Positions 37,906-46,860 of a DNA stretch of 64,000 nucleotides are shown here, one piece after another. The first letter of the stretch is position 1. Each line of letters starts with the position of its first letter. Source of the stretch: G965205255 sp965205255 (lineage in GTDB: Bacteria; Pseudomonadota; Gammaproteobacteria; Pseudomonadales; Endozoicomonadaceae); NCBI GenBank assembly GCA_965205255.1, contig OZ242051.1, positions 310,001-374,000 of the forward strand, in the 5' to 3' direction. Below the pieces are notes generated by a model. That model ran no database searches. It saw only the letters and a list, made by a program, of their open reading frames with translations, and had not been told where the DNA came from. Position numbers and translations under genes: made by a program.

Positions 37906-38341
37906 CGAAATTACCAATAAAAAAGTATTTGATAATATACCCAACCCTGTCATTAGTCTCCAACAAACAGTGTATTTACAATTTTTTTTACTTTTACAAA
38001 AACCTGCTTCTAACTTATTATTGCGCTACTTGTCTGATCGTGCTGTTATGCGTTGCAGTAGCTTGCAATAACTGGCTATTACATTTCACCAACAAATCAT
38101 AAAAGCATAACCTTCATCATCTGCCTATTACTCACACATCATGCGACCTAACATCTGAGCTCAATATTCCGTGTGAGGGTAGGCTCTTTGCATGAATAAC
38201 TCTGATCAGGGACACGGAAAAAGGCATGCAACGTAAATTTTTAGAGTATTTTTCATGTGTGCCTTTAGCCTGTTTCAGATTAGTGTGTCCTTTAATCGAG
38301 TTGTTGGTTTCAGGGTCAGAGGGCTAGCAGAGCGTTTAGCA
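37906..38341. other. Intergenic region, possible decayed repeat
   Basis: About 435 bp between the DksA-like gene and apt, which converge. AAAAACCTGCTTCTAACT near 37998 is also found near 28517 and resembles the KNLFLTT-coding segment of the IS4-like remnants at 21.5 and 54.5 kb, so it may be an IS scrap. No gene is visible. Confidence 0.35.
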
Positions 38342-38884
38342 CTACTTCTCATAAGATAACAAAGTACGAGTACAGACACCCGATTCTATTAAGTTTTTAG
38401 ACCCAGGTAAAAAAGCTAAATCTATCACTGCAGCTGCTCCCGCCACTTCCGCACCTAAACGGTGACACAGATTAACAGCTGCACTCAACGTTCCACCAGT
38501 AGCTATTAAATCATCCACCAGCAAGACTTTATCGCCAGCATTCAAAGAGTCTGTATGAACCTCAAGACCTTCACTGCCGTATTCCAGCGAATAATCCTCT
38601 CTGATTGTTTGAGCTGGCAATTTTCCGGGCTTTCTAAACAACACTATCGGAAGCCTCTTTTTTGCTGCAACCAGTGAACCAAAAAGAAAACCTCTTGCCT
38701 CAATTACTCCGATATGAGTAAACTCCTTATCACTAAACAAATCAACCAGCGACTGAGTTACAAAATTTATTGCTTCGGGATTCTGTAGCAAGGGGGTTAT
38801 ATCCCTGAATGTGACCCCGAGTCTGGGCCAGTTATCAACACTTCGAATTACTGAATGTAGTTGATCGTTATTAAATTCCGTCAT
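38342..38884 (-). CDS. apt: Adenine phosphoribosyltransferase
   Basis: A 180-residue purine-salvage enzyme that makes AMP from adenine and PRPP. The PRPP-binding motif is VLLVDDLIATGGT (residues 120-132). The N-terminal PGVxFRD-like motif is LGVTFRDITPLL, and IEARGFLFGS and RKPGKLP are also conserved. Length is normal. The anr/fnr-like gene lies 150 bp upstream on the same strand, an order also seen in Pseudomonas. Confidence 0.97.
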   Translation of the reverse strand: MTEFNNDQLHSVIRSVDNWPRLGVTFRDITPLLQNPEAINFVTQSLVDLFSDKEFTHIGVIEARGFLFGSLVAAKKRLPIVLFRKPGKLPAQTIREDYSLEYGSEGLEVHTDSLNAGDKVLLVDDLIATGGTLSAAVNLCHRLGAEVAGAAAVIDLAFLPGSKNLIESGVCTRTLLSYEK

Positions 38885-39034
38885 CGTTTCTCTATTTCAT
38901 TGCTAAAACAATTATTAGTATCATAAATACGCAAACATCACTGGACTATTACCTGCAGAAACACAAGATTAAATAAGCTCTAAAGGTTACACCATTCTTA
39001 ATCGTAACTTGAGAATAATGAATTACACAAACAT

Positions 39035-39877
39035 TCATTGGGCTTTTATTCTTAGAATCTCTTTTTGATTTACAACAATCCTATTATCGTTTATTTGTAA
39101 TTTTACAGTCTGAAAAGTTTTTTTCGTTTCTACATCCAAAGAATCCGCTATTTCCCGTAGCTTAAGCATGTTAATAATCTCTATTTCTTTACCGTTAGCG
39201 TTGATCAATGCACATTTTTGAAACCTAGAAAAAACTCGGCTAACCGTTTCAAGCGCCAATCCCAAATAATTACCAATTTCATTACGGGACATCGCCAACC
39301 TAAAGGCTTGGGAAGAAAATCCTCTGCGGGCATACCTTTCAGAAAGACCAATTAAAAAGCTTGCTATACGTTCACTTGCGCTTTTTTGTGAAAGTAAAAG
39401 TTTCATTTGCTGATCTTCTCTAATCCTGCGCCCCATTATCATCAATACTTGCTTGCGAAGTCTCGGAATAATCTCACATAAGTTATCAAGTTTCTCATAA
39501 GGAATCTCACAGACAATAGTCGTTTCCAACACCTGCGCAGAGATGGGATACGTCCCAAGCTCAACACCACTTATACCTAATAATTCACTGGGCAGAAAAA
39601 AACCAGAAATTTGCTCCTCACCATCACTCGTAGAGTGATAGCCTTTAATGGTACCAGAACGTATAATATATACACTCTGAAAGACCTCTCCTTCATAAAA
39701 TAAATGCTCACCTTTTCTCAGTGGCTTACTTCGTTTTACAATACTATCAAAAACATCAAGATCTTCAGGCTCCAGCCCTACAGGCAAGCACAGAGTACTC
39801 AGACTACAATTTCTGCATACAATACGATGATCTGGATGTGACATAAAAAACTCTGTTAAGATAGAACAGGCTAACAT
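39035..39877 (-). CDS. FNR/Anr-type oxygen-sensing transcriptional regulator
   Basis: A 280-residue CRP/FNR regulator that uses a 4Fe-4S cluster to sense oxygen. The cluster cysteines are all present: Cys21, Cys24 and Cys30 in CRNCSLSTLC and Cys123 in VCEIPYEKLD, close to the E. coli numbers 20, 23, 29 and 122. PSELLGISGVELGTYPISAQ is more like Pseudomonas Anr than enteric Fnr. The DNA-recognition helix has LETVSRVFSRFQ with the E-SR of FNR boxes. An alternative ATG at 39844 would shorten it by 11 residues. The C terminus is about 30 residues longer than usual (DVETKKTFQTVKLQ and onward), which is odd. It is upstream of apt. Confidence 0.93.
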   Translation of the reverse strand: MLACSILTEFFMSHPDHRIVCRNCSLSTLCLPVGLEPEDLDVFDSIVKRSKPLRKGEHLFYEGEVFQSVYIIRSGTIKGYHSTSDGEEQISGFFLPSELLGISGVELGTYPISAQVLETTIVCEIPYEKLDNLCEIIPRLRKQVLMIMGRRIREDQQMKLLLSQKSASERIASFLIGLSERYARRGFSSQAFRLAMSRNEIGNYLGLALETVSRVFSRFQKCALINANGKEIEIINMLKLREIADSLDVETKKTFQTVKLQINDNRIVVNQKEILRIKAQ

Positions 39878-40176
39878 CTGACATGAATCAAAGTGTTATG
39901 TATAACACACTTTACTTTTTGCTACTGACATTAATGAAACAGCTAATCCTAACCTAAATAATTACCTGAGTAAACGAATTGTTTTATCTCCCGCTTGTAA
40001 CTATTTTGATTTAATGGAATCAGACACTCAATTGAGAGACAATATAAAAAACTACAAGCAGTCTATAAAGTTAGACGATAAACACAAAATTCACATATAA
40101 AAAATCATCTGTTTATTGCTCCATACGATGATTGTCTATAATAAATATTACTCACTATTAAAAGAAAAGAATAATT

Positions 40177-41817
40177 ATGGATCAACAACCAACCTCTGTT
40201 TCACATAACAACCCTCTTATCCAGCCCTCGACTCTGAATCAGGCATCAGGCAATAACCAAGCAGCAATGAAAACAAAACGCCTTATACCAAAGCGGAAAG
40301 CACCACCTCCTCCACAAAAAGCATTAAACAGCAGGTCAATCTGCTCTGTATCCCCAAAACTTCATTTACAAATAACAAAAGATACCGATGTTAAATCACT
40401 CGGAAAACAAGTCTTTGACACCTTAATTGCCAACCAGCCAGAACATAAAGATTTTACTAGTGGTTATAGGGCTTTAGTTGCAATAAAACAAGATTACCAA
40501 TCACCTTCTGCACAAACATTATCAAATCTTCACGAACAGTTCCCTACATTATCAGAGGAAAACATAAAGATTTTATCCGACAATATTGCCGATCATATTG
40601 ATGGGTATATAGCAGACTTCAAAACACAACATGTCAGCAAATTATCAACTCAGCAAGCACCTGAGAGTTTAGCGGATCAACTCGTCCAACTTAATAAAAT
40701 AAAACTCAGTATTAAACAGAGAACCCAAAAAAACAATACTGTTGCAGTGCACCAGGCCAAACGACACCTACAGGATTCTTTACACCTGTCCAAACAGCCT
40801 GAAACGATCACCTTTACAGCTATAGAACAAATGCTAATAAAAGAGGTGCACGAAGATGTCATCAACAAAAATGATCTTATTGATGAAGGGAAACAGCCTC
40901 AGGCTTCTATCAGGCATTATCAACACATAGCCAAAACTTATGAGGTCACCGAAGAAGGGATGGATGACGATGCTCATACAGATATTGAAAGTGGTTTAAT
41001 AGATGCCGCCCGCAAGTACAGTGTCTCTTTAGAACGTTTGCCTTTGCTAACCACTGAAGTTGCCCGAAAAACAGCGCAACACTTTGAACAGAGAGCTTCC
41101 CGTATTGACTGGCAACAGAAACGCACAACAACTTCAGATAAAGTTGATACGAATTTTATCAGCTCACTTGAACACTGCTCATCACCTGAAGAGCTTCAAC
41201 AAACAGCTTCCTTGTGGGCTAATGAACATGGAAGCCTAACCCCTCCTGAAGAAATATTTTTACAAAAAGCATTTGAAAGCACGATGAGCCACATACTTTT
41301 TCATTCACTCATGTTGTCACAAATTCCTGAACAACAAACAGCGCAAAGAACCGCTACGTTGGCACGTCTTATTACTCAAATGCAGGAAGACCCGGAACTA
41401 ACGCAACAAGTGTTACGTAGCCACTGCAAAAATCACCAAAAATTACTTGAAATGGCAGGCATGCCCACCTACACACAGGGACCTAAAATGCAACAGGCAA
41501 TGAAACCGCTTATCACAACTATTTACTCACTCATCAATACAAAGGCGCTCAATATGCTTGCCACAAATATTAATGAAATATGCAAACAAAAACATATTAA
41601 AGGTGAGCGCTTTGAGGCCGTTGCAAAAGAACTCAATTTAACCAAACAATATAAAATTCACAAAAAAGACCTGATGGATAACGCAAAAAACAAACTCGAC
41701 AAAGCTTCACCTAAACAAAAAAAAGAACTGTTAACTGAAATTGACAATAAACTCGTCAGACGAGCACAATTATTTGAAAATATTGTTCGACAGGCAATGA
41801 TCGCAGGTAATACCTAA
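40177..41817 (+). CDS. Unrecognised 546-residue helical protein with a proline-rich N terminus
   Basis: I do not recognise this protein. It starts with a Gln/Asn/Ser-rich, disordered-looking segment that contains KRKAPPPPQKA (residues 40-50), a polyproline motif of the kind bound by eukaryotic SH3 or profilin-type partners. The rest is Gln-, Glu- and Lys-rich and looks mainly alpha-helical, with possible coiled coils. No signal peptide or membrane segment is visible. It stands alone between the anr/fnr gene and IS remnants. Such architecture is common in host-directed effectors of intracellular bacteria, but this is inference without a matching family. It is probably a real gene, given the long frame and codon use like its neighbours. 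Confidence 0.75.
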   Translation: MDQQPTSVSHNNPLIQPSTLNQASGNNQAAMKTKRLIPKRKAPPPPQKALNSRSICSVSPKLHLQITKDTDVKSLGKQVFDTLIANQPEHKDFTSGYRALVAIKQDYQSPSAQTLSNLHEQFPTLSEENIKILSDNIADHIDGYIADFKTQHVSKLSTQQAPESLADQLVQLNKIKLSIKQRTQKNNTVAVHQAKRHLQDSLHLSKQPETITFTAIEQMLIKEVHEDVINKNDLIDEGKQPQASIRHYQHIAKTYEVTEEGMDDDAHTDIESGLIDAARKYSVSLERLPLLTTEVARKTAQHFEQRASRIDWQQKRTTTSDKVDTNFISSLEHCSSPEELQQTASLWANEHGSLTPPEEIFLQKAFESTMSHILFHSLMLSQIPEQQTAQRTATLARLITQMQEDPELTQQVLRSHCKNHQKLLEMAGMPTYTQGPKMQQAMKPLITTIYSLINTKALNMLATNINEICKQKHIKGERFEAVAKELNLTKQYKIHKKDLMDNAKNKLDKASPKQKKELLTEIDNKLVRRAQLFENIVRQAMIAGNT

Positions 41818-41819
41818 AC

Positions 41820-41931
41820 CTTTTAAAAACATGAACCCAATATAACAGTACTTTGAACAGTGTTTGACTCATTGTCTTCCATGAGTATTATCTGTTAGTT
41901 CAATAACACGAACAGAAGATAATCCATGGAT
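41820..41931 (-). pseudogene. IS4-like element 5' end remnant (inverted)
   Basis: Read on the minus strand, this segment matches 54388-54480. Both contain CCATGG...TTATCTTCT, then AACAGATAAT and CTCATGG, then a start of a frame: MEDNESNTVQSTV here and MENNQSKTVRSIA at 54.4 kb. It is the left end and first codons of the IS4-like element, in inverted orientation relative to the other copies. Nothing of the DDE core follows. Confidence 0.55.
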
Positions 41932-42065
41932 GACTCAGGGTAATCCCACCTACAAACAATCGCATTTAAAAGTAGACTAATTCTCAACGATGACAAACAT
42001 CTGGGTCAAGGATACCAGCGAAGCTTTGATTTTGCAGATTTCAACTTTCATTTGCTTAACTGAAC

Positions 42066-42230
42066 CTGAGTTCGATGTAAGAGGCTTTATGTTTCAATGA
42101 TTGTATGTGTTTTTTACGCCATTTCAACAACTCAAAAATAAAAGGCTTTGCTTTTTAGGAAAAGGAAGCTCTATAGTCAGTAAAACCCTTATAAAATAAT
42201 ATGTATACGCATTTCTTACGTTGAACTCAG
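42066..42230. mobile_element. MITE-like element with terminal inverted repeats
   Basis: The 165-bp segment is bounded by CTGAGTTCGATGTAAGA (42066-42082) and TCTTACGTTGAACTCAG (42214-42230), which are reverse complements with two mismatches in 17. The interior carries no gene. Its right part is repeated at 14990-15122. The transposase family that moved it is not shown by the sequence. Confidence 0.65.
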
Positions 42231-42245
42231 ATTTAACTGAATAAC

Positions 42246-42391
42246 TACCAGAGAAAAGAATATTGATAGTAGCTATCGATGTCTGTTTTATGGAAAAAAA
42301 TGGTAAGAAGACAAGCAGACTTGCTATGTCAAATAATAGTAAAATAGAAGCTCGAGAACGTGATCTTGAACTATCTTTAATCAATATTTAG
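42246..42391 (+). pseudogene. IS4-like transposase internal remnant
   Basis: The frame reads AIDVCFMEKNGKKTSRL and ends in ARERDLELSLINI before a stop at 42389-42391. It is the homologue of AIDARFMEKSGKKTDKL in the 21.5-kb remnant, which is the catalytic Asp block of an IS4-like transposase. Only about 48 codons survive. Its end touches the 3' end of corA on the opposite strand. Confidence 0.65.
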
Positions 42392-43347
42392 AGCCAGCCT
42401 TTTCGCTTAAAGTAGACATAAGGCACTACTGCGCTAAAAACCATTAATCCCAAAGCAAAGGCATAACCATGGGCCCAGCTAATTTCTGGCATATCTTTGA
42501 AATTCATACCATAAATAGAGCCCACCAACGTTGGCGGTAAGAATAAAGTCGCAATGAAGGTAAAAATTTTATTCACATTATTCTGCTCATGACTGATAAA
42601 ACCCATGATGGCATCAAGAAGAAAGTTCATTTTACCAAAGAGAAACTGCGTATGTGGCGACAATGATTCTACATCACGTAACATATTCATCATATTGTCC
42701 ATATGCACATCGCTGAGTTGAATCCCTTTGTTACGAGTCATGTAGCGAATAGAACGTTGCGTATCAAGGAGGCACAAGCGTATTTTATCATTGATATCCT
42801 CCTGAATAGTGATTGTTCTTAGTACTTCATCTCTGTCATTATCTTCAGAATTTTCACGTAAGGTAATCTGGCTTAGCTCTTCCAATACCGAATAAACTTC
42901 TTCCAGCATATCTGCTAAATAATCAATTTTGGCGGTAAAAAGCTCAGTAAAAATTTCCATTGGTGAATCTACTTTCGCTTTATATCGTTTGAACTGATTT
43001 TTCACCAAACGGAATAAGCCTACGTCTTCATCACGTAATGTGATCAGCAAATGGGGCCTTAAATTAAAAGATATACTTGTCAGCCGAATTTCTTTTCCCT
43101 GTCGGTGTGGAAAAAAACTATGTATATGAATACCATCACCATCTTGATAAAACCGAGAGGTAGACTCCAGCTCTTTAAGGTCTTCCCTGTCTGGGACGTC
43201 TTCTTCGTAATATTGCTCCAGCCAGACTCGTTCTTGCGGATCAGGCTCCACAAGATCAAGCCAAAGCGCATCACCTGGCAAGCTGTCATTTAGTGTCAAA
43301 TTTTCTATGATAAGCTGTTCATCCACCAGGCGATACACAGTAATCAT
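42388..43347 (-). CDS. corA: CorA-family magnesium/cobalt transporter
   Basis: A 319-residue inner-membrane divalent cation channel that forms pentamers. The selectivity motif GMN is at residues 280-282 in SIYGMNFKDMPE, at the end of the first of two C-terminal membrane helices (FTFIATLFLPPTLVGSIY and GYAFALGLMVFSAVVPYVYF). The large N-terminal cytoplasmic domain is intact, and the C terminus KRKGWL has the usual basic end. Length matches E. coli CorA. No neighbouring gene is functionally linked. Confidence 0.95.
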   Translation of the reverse strand: MITVYRLVDEQLIIENLTLNDSLPGDALWLDLVEPDPQERVWLEQYYEEDVPDREDLKELESTSRFYQDGDGIHIHSFFPHRQGKEIRLTSISFNLRPHLLITLRDEDVGLFRLVKNQFKRYKAKVDSPMEIFTELFTAKIDYLADMLEEVYSVLEELSQITLRENSEDNDRDEVLRTITIQEDINDKIRLCLLDTQRSIRYMTRNKGIQLSDVHMDNMMNMLRDVESLSPHTQFLFGKMNFLLDAIMGFISHEQNNVNKIFTFIATLFLPPTLVGSIYGMNFKDMPEISWAHGYAFALGLMVFSAVVPYVYFKRKGWL

Positions 43348-43488
43348 TAGTCTCTCCCTCTTTGCAATAAATGCACTTACAGCAATACAATTGCATTATT
43401 CTATTTCTGTTAACAGATAACAGTTAGGTTGGCTTCCAACATATAGCTATTTCCTGGGACAGAATATTTAAAAGCTAAAAAAATAAAA

Positions 43489-43833
43489 CTAAGCCAATAG
43501 CTGGTCAATTTCTTTTATAAGATCAATCAGTTTTTTCACAAACACTTCCTTGCAGGCTCCCTTTTCATCAAACCTCAGCACTTCTTCAGCATAAGGCGTT
43601 ATGCAACAACCTGACGGAAGAGGTTTCTGATTATCAATTATATCCGCAAGCCTCGGAATAAATACCCACTGCAACCACTCAGTGAAGATTAACTGGTCGG
43701 CTGAAAAGGGGACCGTACTCGCTATAGTCACTGTCTCCGGCATTTCACTCTGCCATAAACCCATCTCATTTAAGTAATACTTTACTTTTACCAACCACAT
43801 CTTTACAGCGTTGGCTTGTTCCTTTTTTTTCAC
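43489..43833 (-). CDS. yqcC: YqcC family protein
   Basis: A small protein of the YqcC (DUF446) family. The family core is FTEWLQWVFIPRLADIIDN followed by PLPSGCCITPYAEEVL. Function is unknown; in E. coli it is next to truC. The reading frame is open to an ATG at 43923, which would add a hydrophobic 30-residue leader not found in the family. I chose the GTG at 43833, giving 114 residues, close to the 109 of E. coli. That start is uncertain because no strong ribosome binding site decides it. The gene lies 64 bp before the epmA 3' end on the same strand. Confidence 0.75.
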   Translation of the reverse strand: MKKKEQANAVKMWLVKVKYYLNEMGLWQSEMPETVTIASTVPFSADQLIFTEWLQWVFIPRLADIIDNQKPLPSGCCITPYAEEVLRFDEKGACKEVFVKKLIDLIKEIDQLLA

Positions 43834-43987
43834 GATAGCCTGACCTGCATATCCTTCGTTAGTCAGCGATGTATTATAAATCAAAATAAAAAACACAACC
43901 GTATTAAAAATAAAACCCATCAACGGATGGCATACACATCATAGCATACCGCTGTTCAACCATCTAAAACATACAAAAATTAACAAG

Positions 43988-44995
43988 TTAAGCGCGGAAA
44001 AAATCAAATGCCAAAGTTTTCCGAATGTCTGATATACCGGCAAGCAACATATGTAACCGATCAACGCCCAAGGCGACACCCGCACACCGAGGCAGACCAT
44101 TATTCAGCGCATCAATTAAAGCATGATCAAAGGCAGGGACTGGTTTGCCTGATTTTTCTCTGGTAGCCTGATCGTGCCGAAAGCGTGATAACTGCTCTTT
44201 CTCATCAGTTAGCTCATCATACCCGTTAGCCATTTCAACACCGCCAATAAATAATTCAAATCGGCCAGCCACAACCTGACCGTCACCGTTGTCAATCATT
44301 CGCGAAAGCGCTGCCATACCTTTCGGATAATCATATACAAATATACCTTTAAAATTGTTGTCTTCTACGCTGCCTAACGTTGGTTCAATGCAATGAGAAA
44401 ACAACAAATCAAGGCAGTCATTACGATTAAGATTCGACAAATGCCGATCTATATTACTATTAACCAGTTGTCGTAATGCTTGGAGGTCAACTGCATGAGG
44501 GTCAACATTAAACTTTTCCTGAAACAATGCCTTATACGTGATACGCTGAGACTCTTCATACATTTTGTTTTGATGGAGAAAGACAGACTTTAGCAAATTT
44601 GTAATGTCGTCCATTAAGCGATGACAGCTGAAACCTAATCTGTACCATTCGAGCATAGTGAACTCCGGATTATGACGAGACCCTGCTTCGCCGTTTCGAA
44701 ATACCTTGCCCAATGAATAAATATCGCCACTTCCTGCCGCAAGTAAACGTTTCATGGGAAACTCCGGAGAAGTATGCAGGTAGCAATGTTTAGTCTTCCC
44801 GTCTGATGAGACAAACGCTGTTTCGAAACTTTCAATATGCGGATCAACCGTTGCCGAAGCGGAAAGAAATGGCGTTTCTACCTCTGTTACCTGCTCAGCC
44901 TCAAAGTATTGCCGAATAACACGTAAAAGGTTTGCCCTACGCTTTATCTCGTATAGTGGAGCAGAAGGTTTCCACAAAGATATAATTTCAGACAT
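43988..44995 (-). CDS. epmA: Elongation factor P beta-lysine ligase
   Basis: A 335-residue class II lysyl-tRNA synthetase paralogue (PoxA/GenX/YjeA) that lacks the anticodon-binding domain and attaches beta-lysine to elongation factor P. Motif 2 is seen in GKVFRNGEAGSRHNPEFTMLEWY and motif 3 in GLPRCAGVALGVDRLHML. The start LWKPSAPLYEIKRRANLLR is typical of EpmA. A TTG three codons upstream (45004) is open, but the ATG at 44995 fits the family. The partner epmB and efp are not in the window. Confidence 0.95.
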   Translation of the reverse strand: MSEIISLWKPSAPLYEIKRRANLLRVIRQYFEAEQVTEVETPFLSASATVDPHIESFETAFVSSDGKTKHCYLHTSPEFPMKRLLAAGSGDIYSLGKVFRNGEAGSRHNPEFTMLEWYRLGFSCHRLMDDITNLLKSVFLHQNKMYEESQRITYKALFQEKFNVDPHAVDLQALRQLVNSNIDRHLSNLNRNDCLDLLFSHCIEPTLGSVEDNNFKGIFVYDYPKGMAALSRMIDNGDGQVVAGRFELFIGGVEMANGYDELTDEKEQLSRFRHDQATREKSGKPVPAFDHALIDALNNGLPRCAGVALGVDRLHMLLAGISDIRKTLAFDFFRA

Positions 44996-45008
44996 GGGCA
45001 ACAATCAC

Positions 45009-45314
45009 TTATAACCGAGTAAGGTTAGACAGTTTGGGATTTGGCTCTTTAGCTTTCTTAAAAATCAGAGCTACTTTTCCAATGGTCTGAACCAGCTCTG
45101 CACCTGTTGCACGACATAAATCTGCAATTTGTTCTTTTCTGTCTTCTCTGTCATGAACAGCTACTCGCACTTTGATTAGCTCATGATCTGTTAGTGCACG
45201 CAATACCTCAGCAATAACACCTTCTGACACTCCCTTTTCAGCCAGCATTACCACACATTTTAAATTGTGTCCGATCGTGCGATAAGCACGTTTTCTTTCA
45301 GCACTCAGTGCCAT
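45009..45314 (-). CDS. yhbY: YhbY ribosome assembly RNA-binding protein
   Basis: A 101-residue CRM-domain protein that binds RNA and associates with pre-50S ribosomes. The fold is shown by LKCVVMLAEKGVSEGVIAEV, HELIKVRVAVHDREDR and the closing IGKVALIFKKAK, which corresponds to the conserved GxxxxLYR-like end. It lies 13 bp upstream of epmA on the same strand. In E. coli it is divergent from rlmE; that gene is not seen here. Confidence 0.93.
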   Translation of the reverse strand: MALSAERKRAYRTIGHNLKCVVMLAEKGVSEGVIAEVLRALTDHELIKVRVAVHDREDRKEQIADLCRATGAELVQTIGKVALIFKKAKEPNPKLSNLTRL

Positions 45315-45568
45315 AATAATGGATATCCAAATTCAGCAATAATTAAAAACAAATTGCGATTCTAAGTAGTAGCTACCATTTATGCAAGCCAAACTTTAGT
45401 TTTAAATAGCGCTTTGTAACAGTTTTTCTCTGAAAGCATCACTCAGTGCCTCTTTCCTGAGTTTGTGTTTCATACTCAATGTTTTCTTACCCACGCTGTT
45501 ATACCAAAATATTCAACATGTTAGCTTCGCTGTTTGATTGAAATTTGAGGCATATTCACCAAACATGA

Positions 45569-45666
45569 CATCCAACATCCAACATCCAACATCCAACATC
45601 CAACATCCAACATCCAACATCCAACATCCAACATCCAACATCCAACATCCAACATCCAACATCCAA
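45569..45666. repeat. Heptanucleotide tandem repeat, 14 copies of CATCCAA
   Basis: Fourteen perfect copies of CATCCAA fill 98 bp in the gap upstream of yhbY. Because the unit is seven bases, any frame through it repeats a seven-residue peptide (GCWMLDV on the minus strand), which explains a spurious open frame there. No promoter is clear. The remaining 45667-46054 up to the secreted-protein gene shows nothing else. Confidence 0.97.
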
Positions 45667-46054
45667 TGCAGCTTGCTTTCCTCTTTTCAGTGATTGCCAA
45701 TACTTTTAAGTGCCCAGTCAACATCTACCGCTAACGAATAAATCGAACTGAAATAGTAACATGTTTATGTGGTTATTTTTTCTGTATGGTAAATTTAAAT
45801 GGGGGTTACATTGGAAGTATACCGATTATAAATTCAATAAGTGATATTATCCGGTTCATATTGGCAATAGTAGTAAAACAATAACAATACCATACTGAAT
45901 ATGTCAGTTTATACTCGAAGTAATAATGGCAAATATCTATTGGTTTTCTGACTTTTTATTACTACATTATTTATCTCACTTCATTTTATACAATGACTCA
46001 TTCATACAAAAACAATTATGTCTATTGCAGGCAAACTACTCAGGTTTAACTATT

Positions 46055-46468
46055 ATGCAAAAACAAATATTATTACTAGCACTTAGTTCCATGTTATTGG
46101 GCTTGTTTTCTTCCACAGCGTTTGCTGGAAACCCTTTTTATGGAACTTGGAATGGCACATACCAAAGCAAATTAAATGATAGTACTTGCGATTATAATAT
46201 TCAAAAAACAAATATATCAGCAGGCTTGGTTTACTGGTATGCCACCAGAACCGACTGCTCTGCTTTAGGTTGCCTGAGTTGCCCCAGAACCGATAATTAT
46301 ATAAGCAACGCTAAAATGTCAAACAATTCAATTGTATTTTCTGCCAGCCCTAATGATGATCAAAACCGATTAATTACTCTGATGCTGACTAACTCAAATA
46401 ACACACTATCTGGTGAAGGAGATATGGGAGACAAGACTCATTATATAATTAAGTTAACAAGAGCATAA
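46055..46468 (+). CDS. Small secreted protein of unknown function
   Basis: A 137-residue protein with a clear Sec signal peptide, MQKQILLLALSSMLLGLF followed by SSTAFA, and probable cleavage before GNPFYGTWNG. The mature part of about 113 residues looks beta-rich and has four cysteines (STCDY, RTDC, LGCLSC) that may form two disulfides. The frame is open 43 codons further upstream, but that part does not look like an export signal and the ATG at 46055 is the better start. I do not recognise the family. It is flanked by the heptanucleotide array and IS remnants. Confidence 0.7.
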   Translation: MQKQILLLALSSMLLGLFSSTAFAGNPFYGTWNGTYQSKLNDSTCDYNIQKTNISAGLVYWYATRTDCSALGCLSCPRTDNYISNAKMSNNSIVFSASPNDDQNRLITLMLTNSNNTLSGEGDMGDKTHYIIKLTRA

Positions 46469-46529
46469 AATTATTTTGCCTCTACATAACACAGAGCCTT
46501 GTTGACTTTTTTATTCCAGCTGCCTTTGC

Positions 46530-46650
46530 CTGCATCCGAAACTTTATGATGGCAAGGTTAATCTAAGGGCTGACAAACACTGTTTTATCTGTATCTGTGA
46601 AGAGGAAACCGATAACGGTGAAAGCATTTACATGCCGATTGGTTGTCTAT
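46530..46650 (+). pseudogene. IS4-like transposase remnant
   Basis: A short frame reads KLYDGKVNLRADKHCFICI and continues to a stop at about 46650. It matches LYDGKANVEADTFCFKGK in the remnant at 21.8 kb. It is the middle part of the same IS4-like transposase family; nothing else of the gene is present. The stretch 46651-46860 shows nothing identifiable. Confidence 0.5.
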
Positions 46651-46860
46651 AAAAAAATGGTATAACAACCCATTAGTGTGATAATGCTTTGTGTCGGGGA
46701 AAAGTGAGTATTTCTGGTCAATACAGATAACGCACTGAATGCCAAAACACCTCATTGTGTAGTATTACCAAGTGTTCATAGACATATAATACAAGTTTTG
46801 CATTAGCATCTAATCTTTGATAGATCAATGTCGTTTTATGGCTATTCAAAATAGCAATAA

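Noticed and set aside
45569..45666. CRISPR-like array
   Set aside because: The 7-bp units are contiguous with no spacers, and no cas gene is present anywhere in the window.
45521..45724. Minus-strand open frame with repeated GCWMLDV
   Set aside because: The repeat peptide is only a translation of the 7-bp array; every frame through it is periodic and no start signal is convincing.
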